DNA of 44,104 bases from Streptomyces sp. ISL-36 (GCF_018614205.1 NZ_JAGGOS010000052.1:1-44104), one strand, 5' to 3'; numbered from the stretch's first letter, positions 1 to 9,115 are shown. Notes: generated by a model not told the origin, from the sequence alone. Numbers and translations: made by a program.

Positions 1-114
1 CGGTTGTGTCCTACAGGTGTCCGTACGGGGGCCGAACGGACGCTCCGCGCAGTGACCGGAACGTTCCGCTCCTCGTTCCCACAGGTCCACCCCACCGTCG
101 CAGGGAGATCGCCC

Positions 115-483
115 GTGCCCGCACCAACGGCCACCGCCGCCCACACCTCCGCCCCCGCCTCCGTCCCCACCCCGGCACGCGGCCGGCGCCGCGCCCCGGG
201 CCGGCCGTCGGCGGCGGAGCCCGCGGGGGGCGCGGGCGGTCCGGCCGCGGAGTCGGCGGGGGACGTCGTCCGCTGGGCGTCGTTCTGCTGCGTCCTCGTC
301 CCGGTGGTCCTCGTCGTCTACGGCACCTCGCTGGGCGGGGCCGCGGGCACGGCCCTCGGACTCGTCGCGGTGACGGCGGTCTGCCGGGTGCTGCTGCGCC
401 GCTCGGAGCGCGGACTGCGCGCCGAGGCGACGGGGCGTCCCGCCCGGCACTCGCACGGCGCCCGGAACCGGCGCCCCGGCTGA
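115..483 (+). CDS. small two-helix membrane protein, function unknown
   Basis: Encodes 122 residues. The start is a GTG at 115 with a GGGAG ribosome site seven bases upstream; the frame is open further left but has no comparable site. Residues 1-50 are Ala/Pro/Thr/Arg-rich and look disordered. Residues about 54-71 and 74-92 are two hydrophobic helices separated by a short Gly-rich turn, followed by a basic, soluble-looking tail. No enzymatic motif is visible. It lies on the same strand as adpA, 427 bp upstream, with no sign of co-transcription. I do not recognise a function; a small integral membrane protein is the safest statement. Confidence 0.6.
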   Translation: MPAPTATAAHTSAPASVPTPARGRRRAPGRPSAAEPAGGAGGPAAESAGDVVRWASFCCVLVPVVLVVYGTSLGGAAGTALGLVAVTAVCRVLLRRSERGLRAEATGRPARHSHGARNRRPG

Positions 484-910
484 CACCCGCCGCCGAGACC
501 CGGCCCGACCTGACATACCCCTCGTGGAGCTGACAGGTTCGTACACCCACACCCGTAGGTTTTCAGCCAACTTCCACTCACGGGCGATTCCTTGACGGAA
601 TGGTCTCCCAACCCCGTTGCCACCAGGCATGAAAGCCCCGCGGCGGGCGCGCACACCCTACGGGGACGGGCCATGCACGCACGGCGCACTTCCCTGCGCG
701 GCTCCCGAGTGGAACGCTTCGTGATCGAATGCTTCGCGCCAAGTTGCCTTGTCGACAATGTGCCGGATGGAGAACTTGTCACGCCGGCGCCACGGAACAC
801 AGTAGATTCGATCATGGGTATCGAAGACTGGGGTCTCGTGCAAAACCGAGGGGAAACGTGCAGGAGCGACAGGACCAGGGAGACGCGAACACCGAGGGGG
901 GCTTAGCGTC
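484..910 (+). promoter_or_regulatory. adpA upstream region, 427 bp without a gene
   Basis: No credible gene is seen here, only short open frames with poor codon bias. It should contain the adpA promoter and leader. A TAGATT hexamer at 803-808 is a possible -10 element, and TTGTCA at 776-781 a possible -35, but their 21-bp spacing is too long to be convincing. The reverse strand at 732-741 reads TGGCGCGAAG, matching nine of ten positions of the published AdpA consensus TGGCSNGWWY. This fits the known autoregulation of adpA but is not proof of it. Confidence 0.4.
732..741 (-). promoter_or_regulatory. candidate AdpA-binding site (autoregulation)
   Basis: The reverse strand reads TGGCGCGAAG, nine of ten matches to TGGCSNGWWY; only the last base differs. 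It lies about 170 bp upstream of the adpA start codon. AdpA is known to bind its own upstream region in other Streptomyces. The motif is degenerate and could occur by chance. Confidence 0.3.
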
Positions 911-2080
911 ATGAGCCAGGACTCCGCCGCGCCGGAGGCCGCACGGAAACTCTCCGGGCGCCGCCGTCGCGAAGTCGTCGCGGTGCTGCTGTTCAGCGGC
1001 GGCCCCATCTTCGAGAGCTCCATCCCGCTCTCCGTGTTCGGGATCGACCGGCAGGACGCCGGGGTGCCCCGCTACCGGCTGCTGGTGTGCGCCGGCGAAG
1101 AGGGCCCGCTGCGGACCACCGGGGGGCTCGAACTGACCGCGCCGTACGGCCTGGACGCGATCAGCCGGGCGGGCACGGTCGTCGTGCCGGCCTGGCGGTC
1201 GATCACCTCGCCGCCGCCGCCGGAGGCGCTCGACGCGCTCCGCCGGGCGCACGAGGAGGGGGCCAGGATCGTCGGGCTGTGCACCGGGGCGTTCGTGCTG
1301 GCCGCCGCCGGACTGCTGGACGGCCGGCCGGCGACCACGCACTGGATGTACGCACCGACGCTCGCCAAGCGCTACCCGTCGGTCCACGTGGACCCGCGGG
1401 AGCTCTTCGTCGACGACGGGGACGTACTGACCTCGGCCGGGACCGCGGCCGGAATCGACCTCTGCCTGCACATCGTGCGGACGGACCACGGCACGGAGGC
1501 CGCGGGCGCCCTGGCGCGCCGGCTGGTCGTCCCGCCGCGGCGCAGCGGCGGCCAGGAGCGCTATCTCGACAGGTCTTTACCTGAGGAGATCGGCGCCGAC
1601 CCGCTCGCGGAGGTCGTCGCCTGGGCGCTGGAGCACCTCCACGAGCAGTTCGACGTGGAGACGCTCGCCGCCCGTGCGTACATGTCACGGCGCACGTTCG
1701 ACCGCCGGTTCCGCTCGCTGACGGGCTCCGCCCCGCTCCAGTGGCTGATCACCCAGCGGGTGCTGCAGGCGCAGCGGCTGCTCGAGACCTCCGACTACTC
1801 GGTCGACGAGGTCGCGGGGCGCTGCGGCTTCCGCTCCCCGGTGGCGCTGCGCGGCCACTTCCGGCGCCAGCTCGGCTCCTCGCCGGCGGCCTACCGGGCG
1901 GCCTACCGGGCCCGGCGCCCGCAGGCCGAGACGGCGACGACGGTGCTCGACCCGGTCGTGCCCTCGCAGCTGTCGCCGGGCGTACGGCGCCCCGGCGGCC
2001 CGCTGGAGCAGGGCAAGCCGCAGACCGACATGTACGCGTCCGGCCGGGCGGCCCTGCCGGGCCAGCGGAGCGCCCAGTAG
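911..2080 (+). CDS. adpA: AdpA, AraC-family global regulator of development
   Basis: Encodes 389 residues. Residues about 20-195 form a DJ-1/PfpI (class I glutamine amidotransferase-like) dimerisation domain, including the nucleophile-elbow-like GLCTGAF. Residues about 230-330 are an AraC/XylS DNA-binding domain with two helix-turn-helix units ([15 protein letters not shown] and [19 protein letters not shown]). The tail is Pro/Gly-rich. This is the architecture of AdpA, the pleiotropic activator of aerial growth and antibiotic genes. Codon 223 (1577-1579) is TTA, in the linker between the two domains, where AdpA orthologues carry the bldA-dependent leucine codon. Position next to orn is conserved in the genus. 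A G-rich ribosome site precedes the ATG. Confidence 0.96.
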   Translation: MSQDSAAPEAARKLSGRRRREVVAVLLFSGGPIFESSIPLSVFGIDRQDAGVPRYRLLVCAGEEGPLRTTGGLELTAPYGLDAISRAGTVVVPAWRSITSPPPPEALDALRRAHEEGARIVGLCTGAFVLAAAGLLDGRPATTHWMYAPTLAKRYPSVHVDPRELFVDDGDVLTSAGTAAGIDLCLHIVRTDHGTEAAGALARRLVVPPRRSGGQERYLDRSLPEEIGADPLAEVVAWALEHLHEQFDVETLAARAYMSRRTFDRRFRSLTGSAPLQWLITQRVLQAQRLLETSDYSVDEVAGRCGFRSPVALRGHFRRQLGSSPAAYRAAYRARRPQAETATTVLDPVVPSQLSPGVRRPGGPLEQGKPQTDMYASGRAALPGQRSAQ

Positions 2081-2108
2081 AACCGCTCGCCACGAGCCGC
2101 GCACCGAA

Positions 2109-2146
2109 CGACGGGCGCCCGGGAACACCATCCCGGGCGCCCGTCG
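2109..2146 (+). terminator. strong hairpin after adpA
   Basis: A perfect 16-bp stem (2109-2124 with 2131-2146) closes a six-base loop ACACCA, 28 bp after the adpA stop codon. There is no U-tract, as is common for Streptomyces terminators. It separates adpA from orn. Confidence 0.75.
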
Positions 2147-2207
2147 GCGTGCGAGGCGCCGCCACGACGCGGGTCCGCCGCCCGACCGACCCCATAAGGT
2201 AGGACGC

Positions 2208-2810
2208 ATGAACGATCGCATGGTGTGGATCGACTGCGAGATGACCGGGCTCTCGCTGACGGACGACGCACTCATCGAGGTGGCCGCACTGGTCACCGAC
2301 TCGGAACTGAACGTGCTCGGCGACGGGGTGGACATCGTGATCCGCCCGCCGGACGCGGCGCTGGAGACCATGCCTGAGATCGTGCGCCGGATGCACACGT
2401 CCTCCGGCCTCCTCGACGCCCTGCCCGGCGGCACCACGCTCGCCGACGCCGAGGCCCAGGTCCTCGCCTATGTGCGCGAGCACGTCAAGGAGCCGCTCAA
2501 GGCGCCCCTGTGCGGGAACTCGGTCTCCACCGACCGCGGCTTCCTCGCCCGGGACATGCCCGCACTGGAGAGCCACCTGCACTACCGGATCGTCGATGTC
2601 TCCTCGGTCAAGGAGCTGGCCCGCCGCTGGTACCCGAGGGCGTACTTCAACAGTCCGGAGAAGAGCGGCAACCACCGTGCGCTCGCCGACATCCGGGAGT
2701 CCATCGCCGAGCTGCGCTACTACCGCGAGGCGATCTTCGTCCCGCAGCCCGGACCGGACTCGGACACCGCGAAGCGGATCGCCGCGCGTCACGTCCTGCC
2801 CGCGGAATGA
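2208..2810 (+). CDS. orn: oligoribonuclease (DEDD 3'-5' exoribonuclease)
   Basis: Encodes 200 residues, the usual length for the family. It degrades 2-5-nucleotide RNAs, including pGpG from cyclic-di-GMP breakdown, in the cytoplasm. The DEDDh motifs are visible: WIDCEMTGL near the N-terminus (Exo I, D and E), the [11 protein letters not shown] segment (Exo II), and NHRALADI near residue 160 (Exo III, with the catalytic His and Asp). Start is the ATG at 2208, giving the usual [15 protein letters not shown]-terminus. It follows adpA on the same strand behind a strong hairpin, so it probably has its own promoter in the 127-bp gap. Its pGpG-degrading role complements the cyclic-di-GMP enzyme at 26625. 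Confidence 0.96.
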   Translation: MNDRMVWIDCEMTGLSLTDDALIEVAALVTDSELNVLGDGVDIVIRPPDAALETMPEIVRRMHTSSGLLDALPGGTTLADAEAQVLAYVREHVKEPLKAPLCGNSVSTDRGFLARDMPALESHLHYRIVDVSSVKELARRWYPRAYFNSPEKSGNHRALADIRESIAELRYYREAIFVPQPGPDSDTAKRIAARHVLPAE

Positions 2811-2816
2811 GCCCGC

Positions 2817-2847
2817 GCTCGCGCCCGCGGTGAATGCGGGCGCGAGC
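2817..2847 (+). terminator. hairpin after orn
   Basis: A perfect 12-bp GC-rich stem (2817-2828 with 2836-2847) around a seven-base loop, seven bases after the orn stop codon. No U-tract. Confidence 0.7.
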
Positions 2848-2863
2848 ACCCCCTCGGACCCTG

Positions 2864-2869
2864 TAGACT
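2864..2869 (+). promoter_or_regulatory. possible -10 box of tRNA-His
   Basis: TAGACT sits about 46 bp before the tRNA-His gene and just after the orn terminator. It matches the consensus TAnnnT of vegetative Streptomyces promoters. No good -35 element is seen. Confidence 0.35.
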
Positions 2870-2915
2870 TCTTCTCGGCCGGTCGGGGAAACCTTCGGGA
2901 AAACCGCCGGTCATG

Positions 2916-2988
2916 GTGGGTGTAGCTCAGCTGGTAGAGCACCTGGTTGTGGTCCAGGATGCCGCGGGTTCGAGTCCCGTCACTCACC
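2916..2988 (+). tRNA. tRNA-His (GTG)
   Basis: A full cloverleaf can be drawn. The acceptor GTGGGTG (2916-2922) pairs with CACTCAC (2981-2987). The anticodon stem CCTGG/CCAGG encloses loop TTGTGGT, with anticodon GTG at 2949-2951, and the T-arm contains GGTTCGAGTCC. The discriminator is C and a G precedes position 1 (2915), the histidine-specific G-1:C73 pair. CCA is not encoded. Confidence 0.97.
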
Positions 2989-3000
2989 CTTGAGGGTCAA

Positions 3001-3026
3001 GGCCCCGGTTCTTCGGAACCGGGGCC
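3001..3026 (+). terminator. tRNA-His terminator
   Basis: A perfect 11-bp stem (3001-3011 with 3016-3026) capped by a TTCG tetraloop, 12 bases after the tRNA and followed by TTGTCG. Confidence 0.85.
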
Positions 3027-3106
3027 TTGTCGCATGGTCGGCAACGGATCCCGGCCGGGCGGCGACTGTGAGGTACGCAACGTCTCTCTTCCCCGCAGGA
3101 GGATTC

Positions 3107-5005
3107 GTGCAGCACCCGCAGCCACCTCGCCCCACGCGTCGCCCCACCCGTCGTACCGCACGGCGCAGAGCGGCGGCCGCCCTGGCGGCCGGTGTCCTCG
3201 CCGGCGTCGGGCTCACCGTCACCACCACCACCGGCACGGCGTCCGCCGCCGTCGCGCGGCAGGCCGAGCGGCTCGACCGGGGCGTGGTCAGCGTCCACAC
3301 CGGGACCGGCAATCTGGTGAGCTGGCGCTGGCTGGGCACCGACCCGGACACCGTCGCCTTCAACGTGTACCGGGCCGGTACGAAGGTGAACGCCACCCCC
3401 GTCACCGCGTCCACCAACTACTTCCACGCCGGCGCGCCCAACCACGCCGACTACACCGTCCGCGCGGTCGTCGGCGGTGTCGAGCAGGCGGACTCCGTCC
3501 ACGCGGTGCAGTTCCGCACCGGGTACAAGGACGTCCCGATCACTCCCCCGGCCGGCGGCACGACACCCGACGGGGTGGCGTACACCTACGAGGCCAACGA
3601 CGCCTCCGTCGGCGACCTCGACGGCGACGGCGCGCTGGACTTCGTCCTGAAGTGGCAGCCGACCAACGCCAAGGACAACTCGCAGTCCGGCTACACCGGC
3701 AACACGATCGTCGACGGGATCAGGCTCGACGGCACCCGCCTGTGGCGGATCGACCTCGGTCGCAACATCCGCTCCGGCGCGCACTACACGCAGTTCCAGG
3801 TGTACGACTACGACGGCGACGGCAGAGCCGAGGTGGCGATGAAGACCGCCGACGGGACCGTGGACGGGCGCGGCACGGTGATCGGCAGCGCGTCCGCCGA
3901 CCACCGCAACAGCGGCGGGTACGTGCTGGCCGGGCCCGAGTACCTGACCATGTTCAACGGGCTCACCGGAGCCGCGATGGGCACCACCGACTACGTACCG
4001 GCCCGCGGCACCGTCTCGTCCTGGGGCGACAGCTACGGCAACCGGGTCGACCGGTTCCTCGCCGGAACCGCTTACCTGGACGGCGCCCGGCCCTCGCTCG
4101 TCATGGCGCGCGGCTACTACACGCGGTCCGTGATCGCGGCCTGGGACTGGCGCGACGGCCGGTTCACGCGGCGCTGGACCTTCGACAGCAGCTCCTCCAC
4201 CAACGCCGGCAAGGGATTCGACGGGCAGGGCTCGCACAGTCTGTCCGTCGGTGATGTGGACGGCGACGGCAAGGACGAGATCGTGTACGGGTCGATGGCC
4301 GTCGACGACAACGGCAACGGCCTGTGGACGACGAGGACCGGCCACGGCGACGCCCAGCACCTCGGGGACCTCGACCCGTCGACGGCGGGCCTGGAGTACT
4401 TCAAGGTGTCCGAGTCGGCCTCCCAGCCCGCCGAGCTGTACGTCGACCCGGCGAACGGGGCCGTCCGCTGGCGGCTCGCGGCCTGCTGCGACAACGGGCG
4501 CGGGCTCGCCGGGGACATCTGGGCGGGGAACGACGGCGCCGAGGTGTGGTCCTCCTCCGACACGTCGATACGGGACGAGGCCGGAGCCGCCAAGGGACGT
4601 GAGCCGTCGTCCGCCAACTTCCTGAACTGGTGGGACGGCGACACCACCCGCGAACTCCTCGACGGCACCAGGATCGACAAGTACGGCACGGGGGGCGAGA
4701 CCCGGCTGCTCACCGGCGCCTCGGTCGCCTCCAACAACGGTACGAAGGCGACTCCGGCGCTCTCCGGTGACATCCTCGGCGACTGGCGCGAGGAGGTCGT
4801 GTGGCGTACGGCGGACAACCGGGCGCTGCGGATCTACTCCACCCCGCACGAGACCGGGACGAGGATCACGACCCTGCTGCACGACACGATGTACCGCACG
4901 GGGCTGGCCTGGCAGAACACCGCCTACAACCAGCCCCCGCACCCGAGCTTCTACCTGGGCGGCGGCATGCGGACCGCCCCGCGTCCGCTGATCACGACCC
5001 CGTAG
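3107..5005 (+). CDS. secreted rhamnogalacturonan lyase, polysaccharide lyase family 11
   Basis: Encodes 632 residues. The start is a GTG at 3107 behind AGGAGG with five-base spacing; the frame is open upstream into the tRNA but without a signal. A signal peptide with an Arg-rich front and an Ala/Val core ends near ASA, about residue 48. The mature protein is the single PL11 eight-bladed beta-propeller typical of YesW/YesX-type lyases. It carries repeated calcium-binding DxDGDG loops such as GDLDGDGALDF, YDYDGDGRAEVAM and GDVDGDGKDEIV, and the AHYTQFQVYDYDGDG region. It cleaves the backbone of pectic rhamnogalacturonan-I outside the cell. No carbohydrate-binding module is present. Its last 14 bp overlap the end of the convergent xylanase gene. 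Confidence 0.9.
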   Translation: MQHPQPPRPTRRPTRRTARRRAAAALAAGVLAGVGLTVTTTTGTASAAVARQAERLDRGVVSVHTGTGNLVSWRWLGTDPDTVAFNVYRAGTKVNATPVTASTNYFHAGAPNHADYTVRAVVGGVEQADSVHAVQFRTGYKDVPITPPAGGTTPDGVAYTYEANDASVGDLDGDGALDFVLKWQPTNAKDNSQSGYTGNTIVDGIRLDGTRLWRIDLGRNIRSGAHYTQFQVYDYDGDGRAEVAMKTADGTVDGRGTVIGSASADHRNSGGYVLAGPEYLTMFNGLTGAAMGTTDYVPARGTVSSWGDSYGNRVDRFLAGTAYLDGARPSLVMARGYYTRSVIAAWDWRDGRFTRRWTFDSSSSTNAGKGFDGQGSHSLSVGDVDGDGKDEIVYGSMAVDDNGNGLWTTRTGHGDAQHLGDLDPSTAGLEYFKVSESASQPAELYVDPANGAVRWRLAACCDNGRGLAGDIWAGNDGAEVWSSSDTSIRDEAGAAKGREPSSANFLNWWDGDTTRELLDGTRIDKYGTGGETRLLTGASVASNNGTKATPALSGDILGDWREEVVWRTADNRALRIYSTPHETGTRITTLLHDTMYRTGLAWQNTAYNQPPHPSFYLGGGMRTAPRPLITTP

Positions 5006-6338
5006 CGCAGGAGAGGCCGGTCGGGGGCGGATTCGTCCCCGACCAGGTGCCGTTGAGTCCGAAGCTCACCGAACCGCCCGGCGGCACCGAGGCGTTGTAG
5101 GAGAGGCTCGCCGCCGTGACCCGGGCCGCTGTCTGGGTCACGGTGGCGTTCCAGGCCTGGGTGACCCGCTGCCCGGACCCGTAACCCCACTCGGTCCGCC
5201 AGCCGTCGAGCGCCGTCGTGCCGGTGTTGCGGACGGTGACCTGGGCGGTGAAGCCCGTGTTCCACTGGCTCTGCACCGTGTACGTCACGGCGCACGCGGT
5301 CCCCGTCGGCGGCGGGTTCCCGACCGGCGTCAGCGCCTCGGCGATCCCGTCGTACGCCGGTTTCCGGGCGAGGTTCTCGTCGTACGGGGTCGCCGCGCCC
5401 TCGCCGGGGAAGAAGTCCGGGATCCAGGAGTCGGCGTCGGTGAAGCCCCAGACCGTGACGCCCGCGCAGCGGGTGACAGCGAGGCAGGCGCGGAGCACAG
5501 AGGCGTAGTCGGCCTTCTGCCGGTCCAGTTTCGCCTCGGTCGCGGGCAGTTGCATGCGGATGTCGAGCTCGGTGATCGCGACGTCCACGCCGAGGTCCGC
5601 GAAGCGGCGGAGGTTCGGCTCCAGGGTGACCGGGACCTGCCCGAGGACGAGGTGGGCCTGGAAGCCGACGCCGTCGATCGGCACGCCCTGCGCGAGGAGC
5701 CGCTCGACCAGGGCGTACATGCCGTCGCTCTTCGCGCCGATGCCGTCGGTGGAGTAGTCGTTGAGGTACAGCTTCGCCGCCGGGTCGGCGGCCCGGGCGG
5801 CGCGGAAGGCATCGGCGATGTAGGACTCGCCGAGTGCCTTGGCCCACAGCGACTGCCGCAGCGTTCCGTCGTCGTTCAGCGGCTCGTTGACGACGTCCCA
5901 GTGGTCGATCCGGCCCTTGTACCGGCCGGCCTCGACCGCGATGTGGTCGGTCATGATCCGGCGCAGTTCGTCGGCGGTGAAGCTGCCGCCGGTCAGCCAG
6001 GACGGGAGCTGGCTGTGCCAGACCAGGGTGTGGCCGCGCACCTCCTGGCCGTTCGCCTCGGCGAAGGCGACGACCCGGTCCGCGCCGGACCAGTCGTAGG
6101 TGCCCCTGGTGGGTTCCACCGAGGACCACTTCATCTCGTTGCCGGGGGTGACCGATCCGAATTCGGCCCCGGCGATCTGTGCGTACCCGCCGGTGAGTCG
6201 GGAGGCGGTGACCGCCGTGCCGAGGTAGACGCCCCGGGCCGCTGCCAGGTCCCGGAGCGGGGCGTCGGCGGCGGAGGCGGGCGTCGCGGTCAGGGCGGCG
6301 GCGAGCAGGGCGACGGATGCGCTCAGACGACGGAACAC
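4992..6338 (-). CDS. secreted endo-1,4-beta-xylanase, GH10 with C-terminal CBM2
   Basis: Encodes 448 residues. The start is a GTG at 6338 behind GGGAGGT; a signal peptide ends near ASA at residue 23. The GH10 barrel spans about residues 28-335. The acid/base Glu152 lies in DVVNEPLND and the nucleophile Glu257 in AITELDIRM, both canonical. After a short Pro/Thr linker, residues about 346-448 form a CBM2 (CAVTYTVQSQWNTGF, then NGWR/WNA-type Trp positions). It hydrolyses xylan outside the cell. The start codon lies inside the end of the xyloglucanase gene (16-bp overlap), so the two are translationally coupled and likely share the CebR-type operator at 9000. A much longer open frame upstream in this frame is antisense to real coding and is not part of the gene. 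Confidence 0.95.
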   Translation of the reverse strand: MFRRLSASVALLAAALTATPASAADAPLRDLAAARGVYLGTAVTASRLTGGYAQIAGAEFGSVTPGNEMKWSSVEPTRGTYDWSGADRVVAFAEANGQEVRGHTLVWHSQLPSWLTGGSFTADELRRIMTDHIAVEAGRYKGRIDHWDVVNEPLNDDGTLRQSLWAKALGESYIADAFRAARAADPAAKLYLNDYSTDGIGAKSDGMYALVERLLAQGVPIDGVGFQAHLVLGQVPVTLEPNLRRFADLGVDVAITELDIRMQLPATEAKLDRQKADYASVLRACLAVTRCAGVTVWGFTDADSWIPDFFPGEGAATPYDENLARKPAYDGIAEALTPVGNPPPTGTACAVTYTVQSQWNTGFTAQVTVRNTGTTALDGWRTEWGYGSGQRVTQAWNATVTQTAARVTAASLSYNASVPPGGSVSFGLNGTWSGTNPPPTGLSCATGS

Positions 6339-8977
6339 GGGGCACCTCCCAGGGTGAAGGACGTCGGTACGCCGTTCACGCCCGACGCGTTGCCGGTGAA
6401 GCCGAAGGAGACCGAGGCACCGGCGCCGACGGCCGCGTTCCAGTTGACGTTCTGCGCGGTGGCGGTCGCGCCGCTCCCGCCGGGCACGGCGTTCCACATC
6501 TGGGTGACCGTCTGCCCGTCCGGGAACGTCCAGCCCAGCTTCCAGCCGTTCCAGGCCGCCCCGCCGGTGTTCTTCAGCGTCACATCCGCCTGGAAGCCGC
6601 CCTGCCACTGGTGGGTGACCTTGTACATGACCGCGCAGCCCGTCCCCCCGGTGGGCGGCGGCTGTTCGACCGAGGAGGTGTCGCCGTACACGATGCCCCG
6701 GCCGTTGGTGGAGACGTACACCCGCCCGTAGACCCGTGGATCGCCGGTGATCGCCGCTCCCGTCCAACCCCACTGGTGGGCGTCGTCGTTGATGCGGACC
6801 CAGCTCGCGCCCGCGTCCGTGGAGCGGAAGATGCCGCGTACGCCGCCGATCTTCGCGCTGGTGTAGAGGGCGGGGTAGGTGGCGCCGGGCGCCGCCTTGC
6901 CGAAGCCGATGGTGTCGGCCTGCTCGACCCCGCCGGCCTTGGTGAAGGTCGCGCCGCCGTCCGTGGAGTGCCACAGGCCGTAGGCCGCGTCGGTCGCACC
7001 GCCCGCGAGCCAGATGTCGCCGGCCCGGCCCGGGACCGCCTTGAAGCGGGCGTTCCCCTTCGCCGGGAGGCCGGTGGCCTTCGCGGTGAACGACACGCCG
7101 CCGTCGGTGCTGACGTAGAAGGTGCCGGAGTGGAAGCCGTAGAACGTCTTCGGCCGCACCCGGTCGGACTCGACGACCGCCCCCGCCGGAATGCCGCTGG
7201 ACGCCGTCCACGCGCTCCCGGCCCCCGTTCCCGTGTGCACGCCCGTACCGTCCGGGCTCCACACGAAGCGGCTGCCGTCGGCGGCCGCCGCGACCGTACC
7301 GCCGCCGGTGACGCCCGACGGCTCCTGCCCGGCGGACCAGGTGGCGCCGTTGTCGGTGGAGAAGGCGATCCGCGGGCCGCCGTCGAGGTTCCCGGCCCGC
7401 ACCACCCTGTTCGGGTCGGTCTCGGCGTGGTCGAGGCTGGTGGTACTGGTGAAGTTCGGGCCGGTGAACATCATCGAGGGGACCTTGGTGAGGTCGGTGT
7501 GGCGGAAGCCGCCGATGTCGCCGAGCGCGCTGAGCAGCGGCGCCCCGGAGGCCGGGGAGGCGAGGTCGTTGACGGCGGTCTCCTCCAGGCCCTGGACCAT
7601 CGGCCTGATGGTGAAGGTGCCGCCGCTGTCCCACCGGCCGAGGTCCTCGGTGCCGTAGAGCGTGGCGCCCGTCCCGTACATCATCCGGTTCGAGTCGAAC
7701 GGGTCGATCTCCAGGGCCTCGGTCATCCACCCCAGCTTCGGGCTCTGTTCGGGGGGTGCCGGGTTCGCGCCCCAGGCCAGCCAGGGCACGGAGGAGACGT
7801 CCATGGTGTAGCGGTTGGCGCGGGCCGGGTACGAGGTGTAGTCCCACGCCTTGGTCCAGCTCGCGCCGCTGTCCGTGGAGCGGAAGATCTGGGTGTCGGG
7901 CCACCAGGCGCTGTAGCCGGAGACCATGACCGTGCCGGGTTTCTTCCGGTCGACGGTCAGCCCGCTGAAGCCGTAGAAGGTGTCGGCCTCGGCGACCGGG
8001 CTGATGTCCTTCCACTCGCCGGTGGCCGTCGCGTACCGCCAGACCCGGCCCTTCCCGCCGTCGTAGGGGCCGCCCGTGTCGCTGTACGCGAGGTAGAGGT
8101 GGCCGTTGACCGTGTCGAGCACGCCCTTGTGGGCGAGGTACCCGGTGGGCTGACCGGGCAGCCGGGTCCAGGTGGCGCCCGCGTCCGTGGAGCGGTAGAC
8201 GGCGTTCTCCTTGTCGGCCACACCGACGTAGATCGTCCGGGTCGCCGCGCCGGCCGTGCCCGTGGACTCGTCGAAGGTGACCCAGACGATGCCCTGGTTG
8301 TCGGAGTTGTAGCCACTGGTGTCGGTCGGATCCGCCTGATAATTCCCGGGGTTGGGGAAGGCGGTGACCTGTGACCAGGTGGCGCCGGAGTCGGTGGAGC
8401 GCCACAGGCCCTTGCCGCTGGGCGCGCCCAGGTAGAGCACGCTGTTCTTGTGCGGGTCGATCGCGAGCCGCTCCCCCATGCCCCGGCCGGGCATGTTGCC
8501 GCCGAGCTTGAACGGCAGGTCGGTCCGCTGCCAGCTCTCGCCCCGGTCGGCGGAGCGGAGCACGGCGCCGTTGCCCGGATCCCAGTCGTTCGTGTACGTA
8601 CCGACGGCGGCGTACACCCGGTCCGGGTCGACGGAGTCGGAGGCGAGGCCGATGACTCCGGTGTGGCCCCAGTGGTCCCAGTCGACCGCGTCGAGCAGCG
8701 GGGTCCAGGTCTTCGTGGACTGCTCCCAGCGGTAGGCGCCGCCGATGTCGGTACGGGCGTAGGCCAGGTTCTTCTCGGTCCGGTTGAACACGATGCCGGG
8801 GACGAAGCCGCCGCCGTCGATCCGGACGTTCTTCCAGCTGTACGTGTCGGCGGCCGGGGCCTCGACCGATGCGGCCGCCACCGCGGTGGTCGGTGGCGCC
8901 GCGCCCGTGAGCAGGCCGGCGGCCAGGGCGAGCCCCGCCGCCAGATATCGGCCTGTTCGATGTCGTCCTGTGCGCAT
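6323..8977 (-). CDS. secreted xyloglucanase, GH74 with C-terminal CBM2
   Basis: Encodes 884 residues. The signal peptide ends near residue 36. The catalytic part is two seven-bladed propellers with repeated RSTD(S/A)GA-TW blade motifs, the Asp-box-like repeats typical of GH74. The two family catalytic acids are present: Asp77 in ARTDIGGAYRW and Asp487 in GDIGGFRH. Residues about 779-884 are a CBM2 (CAVMYKVTHQWQGGF). It cuts the beta-1,4-glucan backbone of xyloglucan outside the cell. It is first in an operon with the GH10 xylanase. The TGGGAGCGCTCCCA palindrome lies 23-36 bp upstream of the ATG, where repressor binding would block transcription. Endo versus exo mode cannot be decided by eye. 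Confidence 0.93.
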   Translation of the reverse strand: MRTGRHRTGRYLAAGLALAAGLLTGAAPPTTAVAAASVEAPAADTYSWKNVRIDGGGFVPGIVFNRTEKNLAYARTDIGGAYRWEQSTKTWTPLLDAVDWDHWGHTGVIGLASDSVDPDRVYAAVGTYTNDWDPGNGAVLRSADRGESWQRTDLPFKLGGNMPGRGMGERLAIDPHKNSVLYLGAPSGKGLWRSTDSGATWSQVTAFPNPGNYQADPTDTSGYNSDNQGIVWVTFDESTGTAGAATRTIYVGVADKENAVYRSTDAGATWTRLPGQPTGYLAHKGVLDTVNGHLYLAYSDTGGPYDGGKGRVWRYATATGEWKDISPVAEADTFYGFSGLTVDRKKPGTVMVSGYSAWWPDTQIFRSTDSGASWTKAWDYTSYPARANRYTMDVSSVPWLAWGANPAPPEQSPKLGWMTEALEIDPFDSNRMMYGTGATLYGTEDLGRWDSGGTFTIRPMVQGLEETAVNDLASPASGAPLLSALGDIGGFRHTDLTKVPSMMFTGPNFTSTTSLDHAETDPNRVVRAGNLDGGPRIAFSTDNGATWSAGQEPSGVTGGGTVAAAADGSRFVWSPDGTGVHTGTGAGSAWTASSGIPAGAVVESDRVRPKTFYGFHSGTFYVSTDGGVSFTAKATGLPAKGNARFKAVPGRAGDIWLAGGATDAAYGLWHSTDGGATFTKAGGVEQADTIGFGKAAPGATYPALYTSAKIGGVRGIFRSTDAGASWVRINDDAHQWGWTGAAITGDPRVYGRVYVSTNGRGIVYGDTSSVEQPPPTGGTGCAVMYKVTHQWQGGFQADVTLKNTGGAAWNGWKLGWTFPDGQTVTQMWNAVPGGSGATATAQNVNWNAAVGAGASVSFGFTGNASGVNGVPTSFTLGGAPCSVV

Positions 8978-8999
8978 GGAGATCCCCTCGGAGCAGGTA

Positions 9000-9013
9000 T
9001 GGGAGCGCTCCCA
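9000..9013. promoter_or_regulatory. CebR-type operator TGGGAGCGCTCCCA
   Basis: A perfect 14-bp palindrome identical to the consensus operator bound by the LacI-family cellobiose/cello-oligosaccharide repressor CebR in Streptomyces. It lies 22 bp upstream of the GH74 start codon, so the xyloglucanase-xylanase operon should be induced by cello-oligosaccharides. Only this one copy was found in the window. Confidence 0.93.
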
Positions 9014-9115
9014 CTATTGGACCGCTGTCAGAACACGGTCAAGATGCGTGCCCCGTCGAAGACGTTCGACGCGGGCGCGGGGAGGCGGGGAAGGCCTCGG
9101 GGATCCCATGGAGAA

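Noticed and set aside
592..906. Possible small gene upstream of adpA
   Set aside because: No ribosome site, poor codon bias and lack of a recognisable product; the region fits a regulatory leader better.
4992..9014. A 1340-residue reverse-strand open frame from upstream of GH74 to the xylanase end
   Set aside because: Only the last 448 codons (from the GTG at 6338) are real; the rest lies in another frame over the xyloglucanase gene and has Arg/Gly-rich shadow composition.
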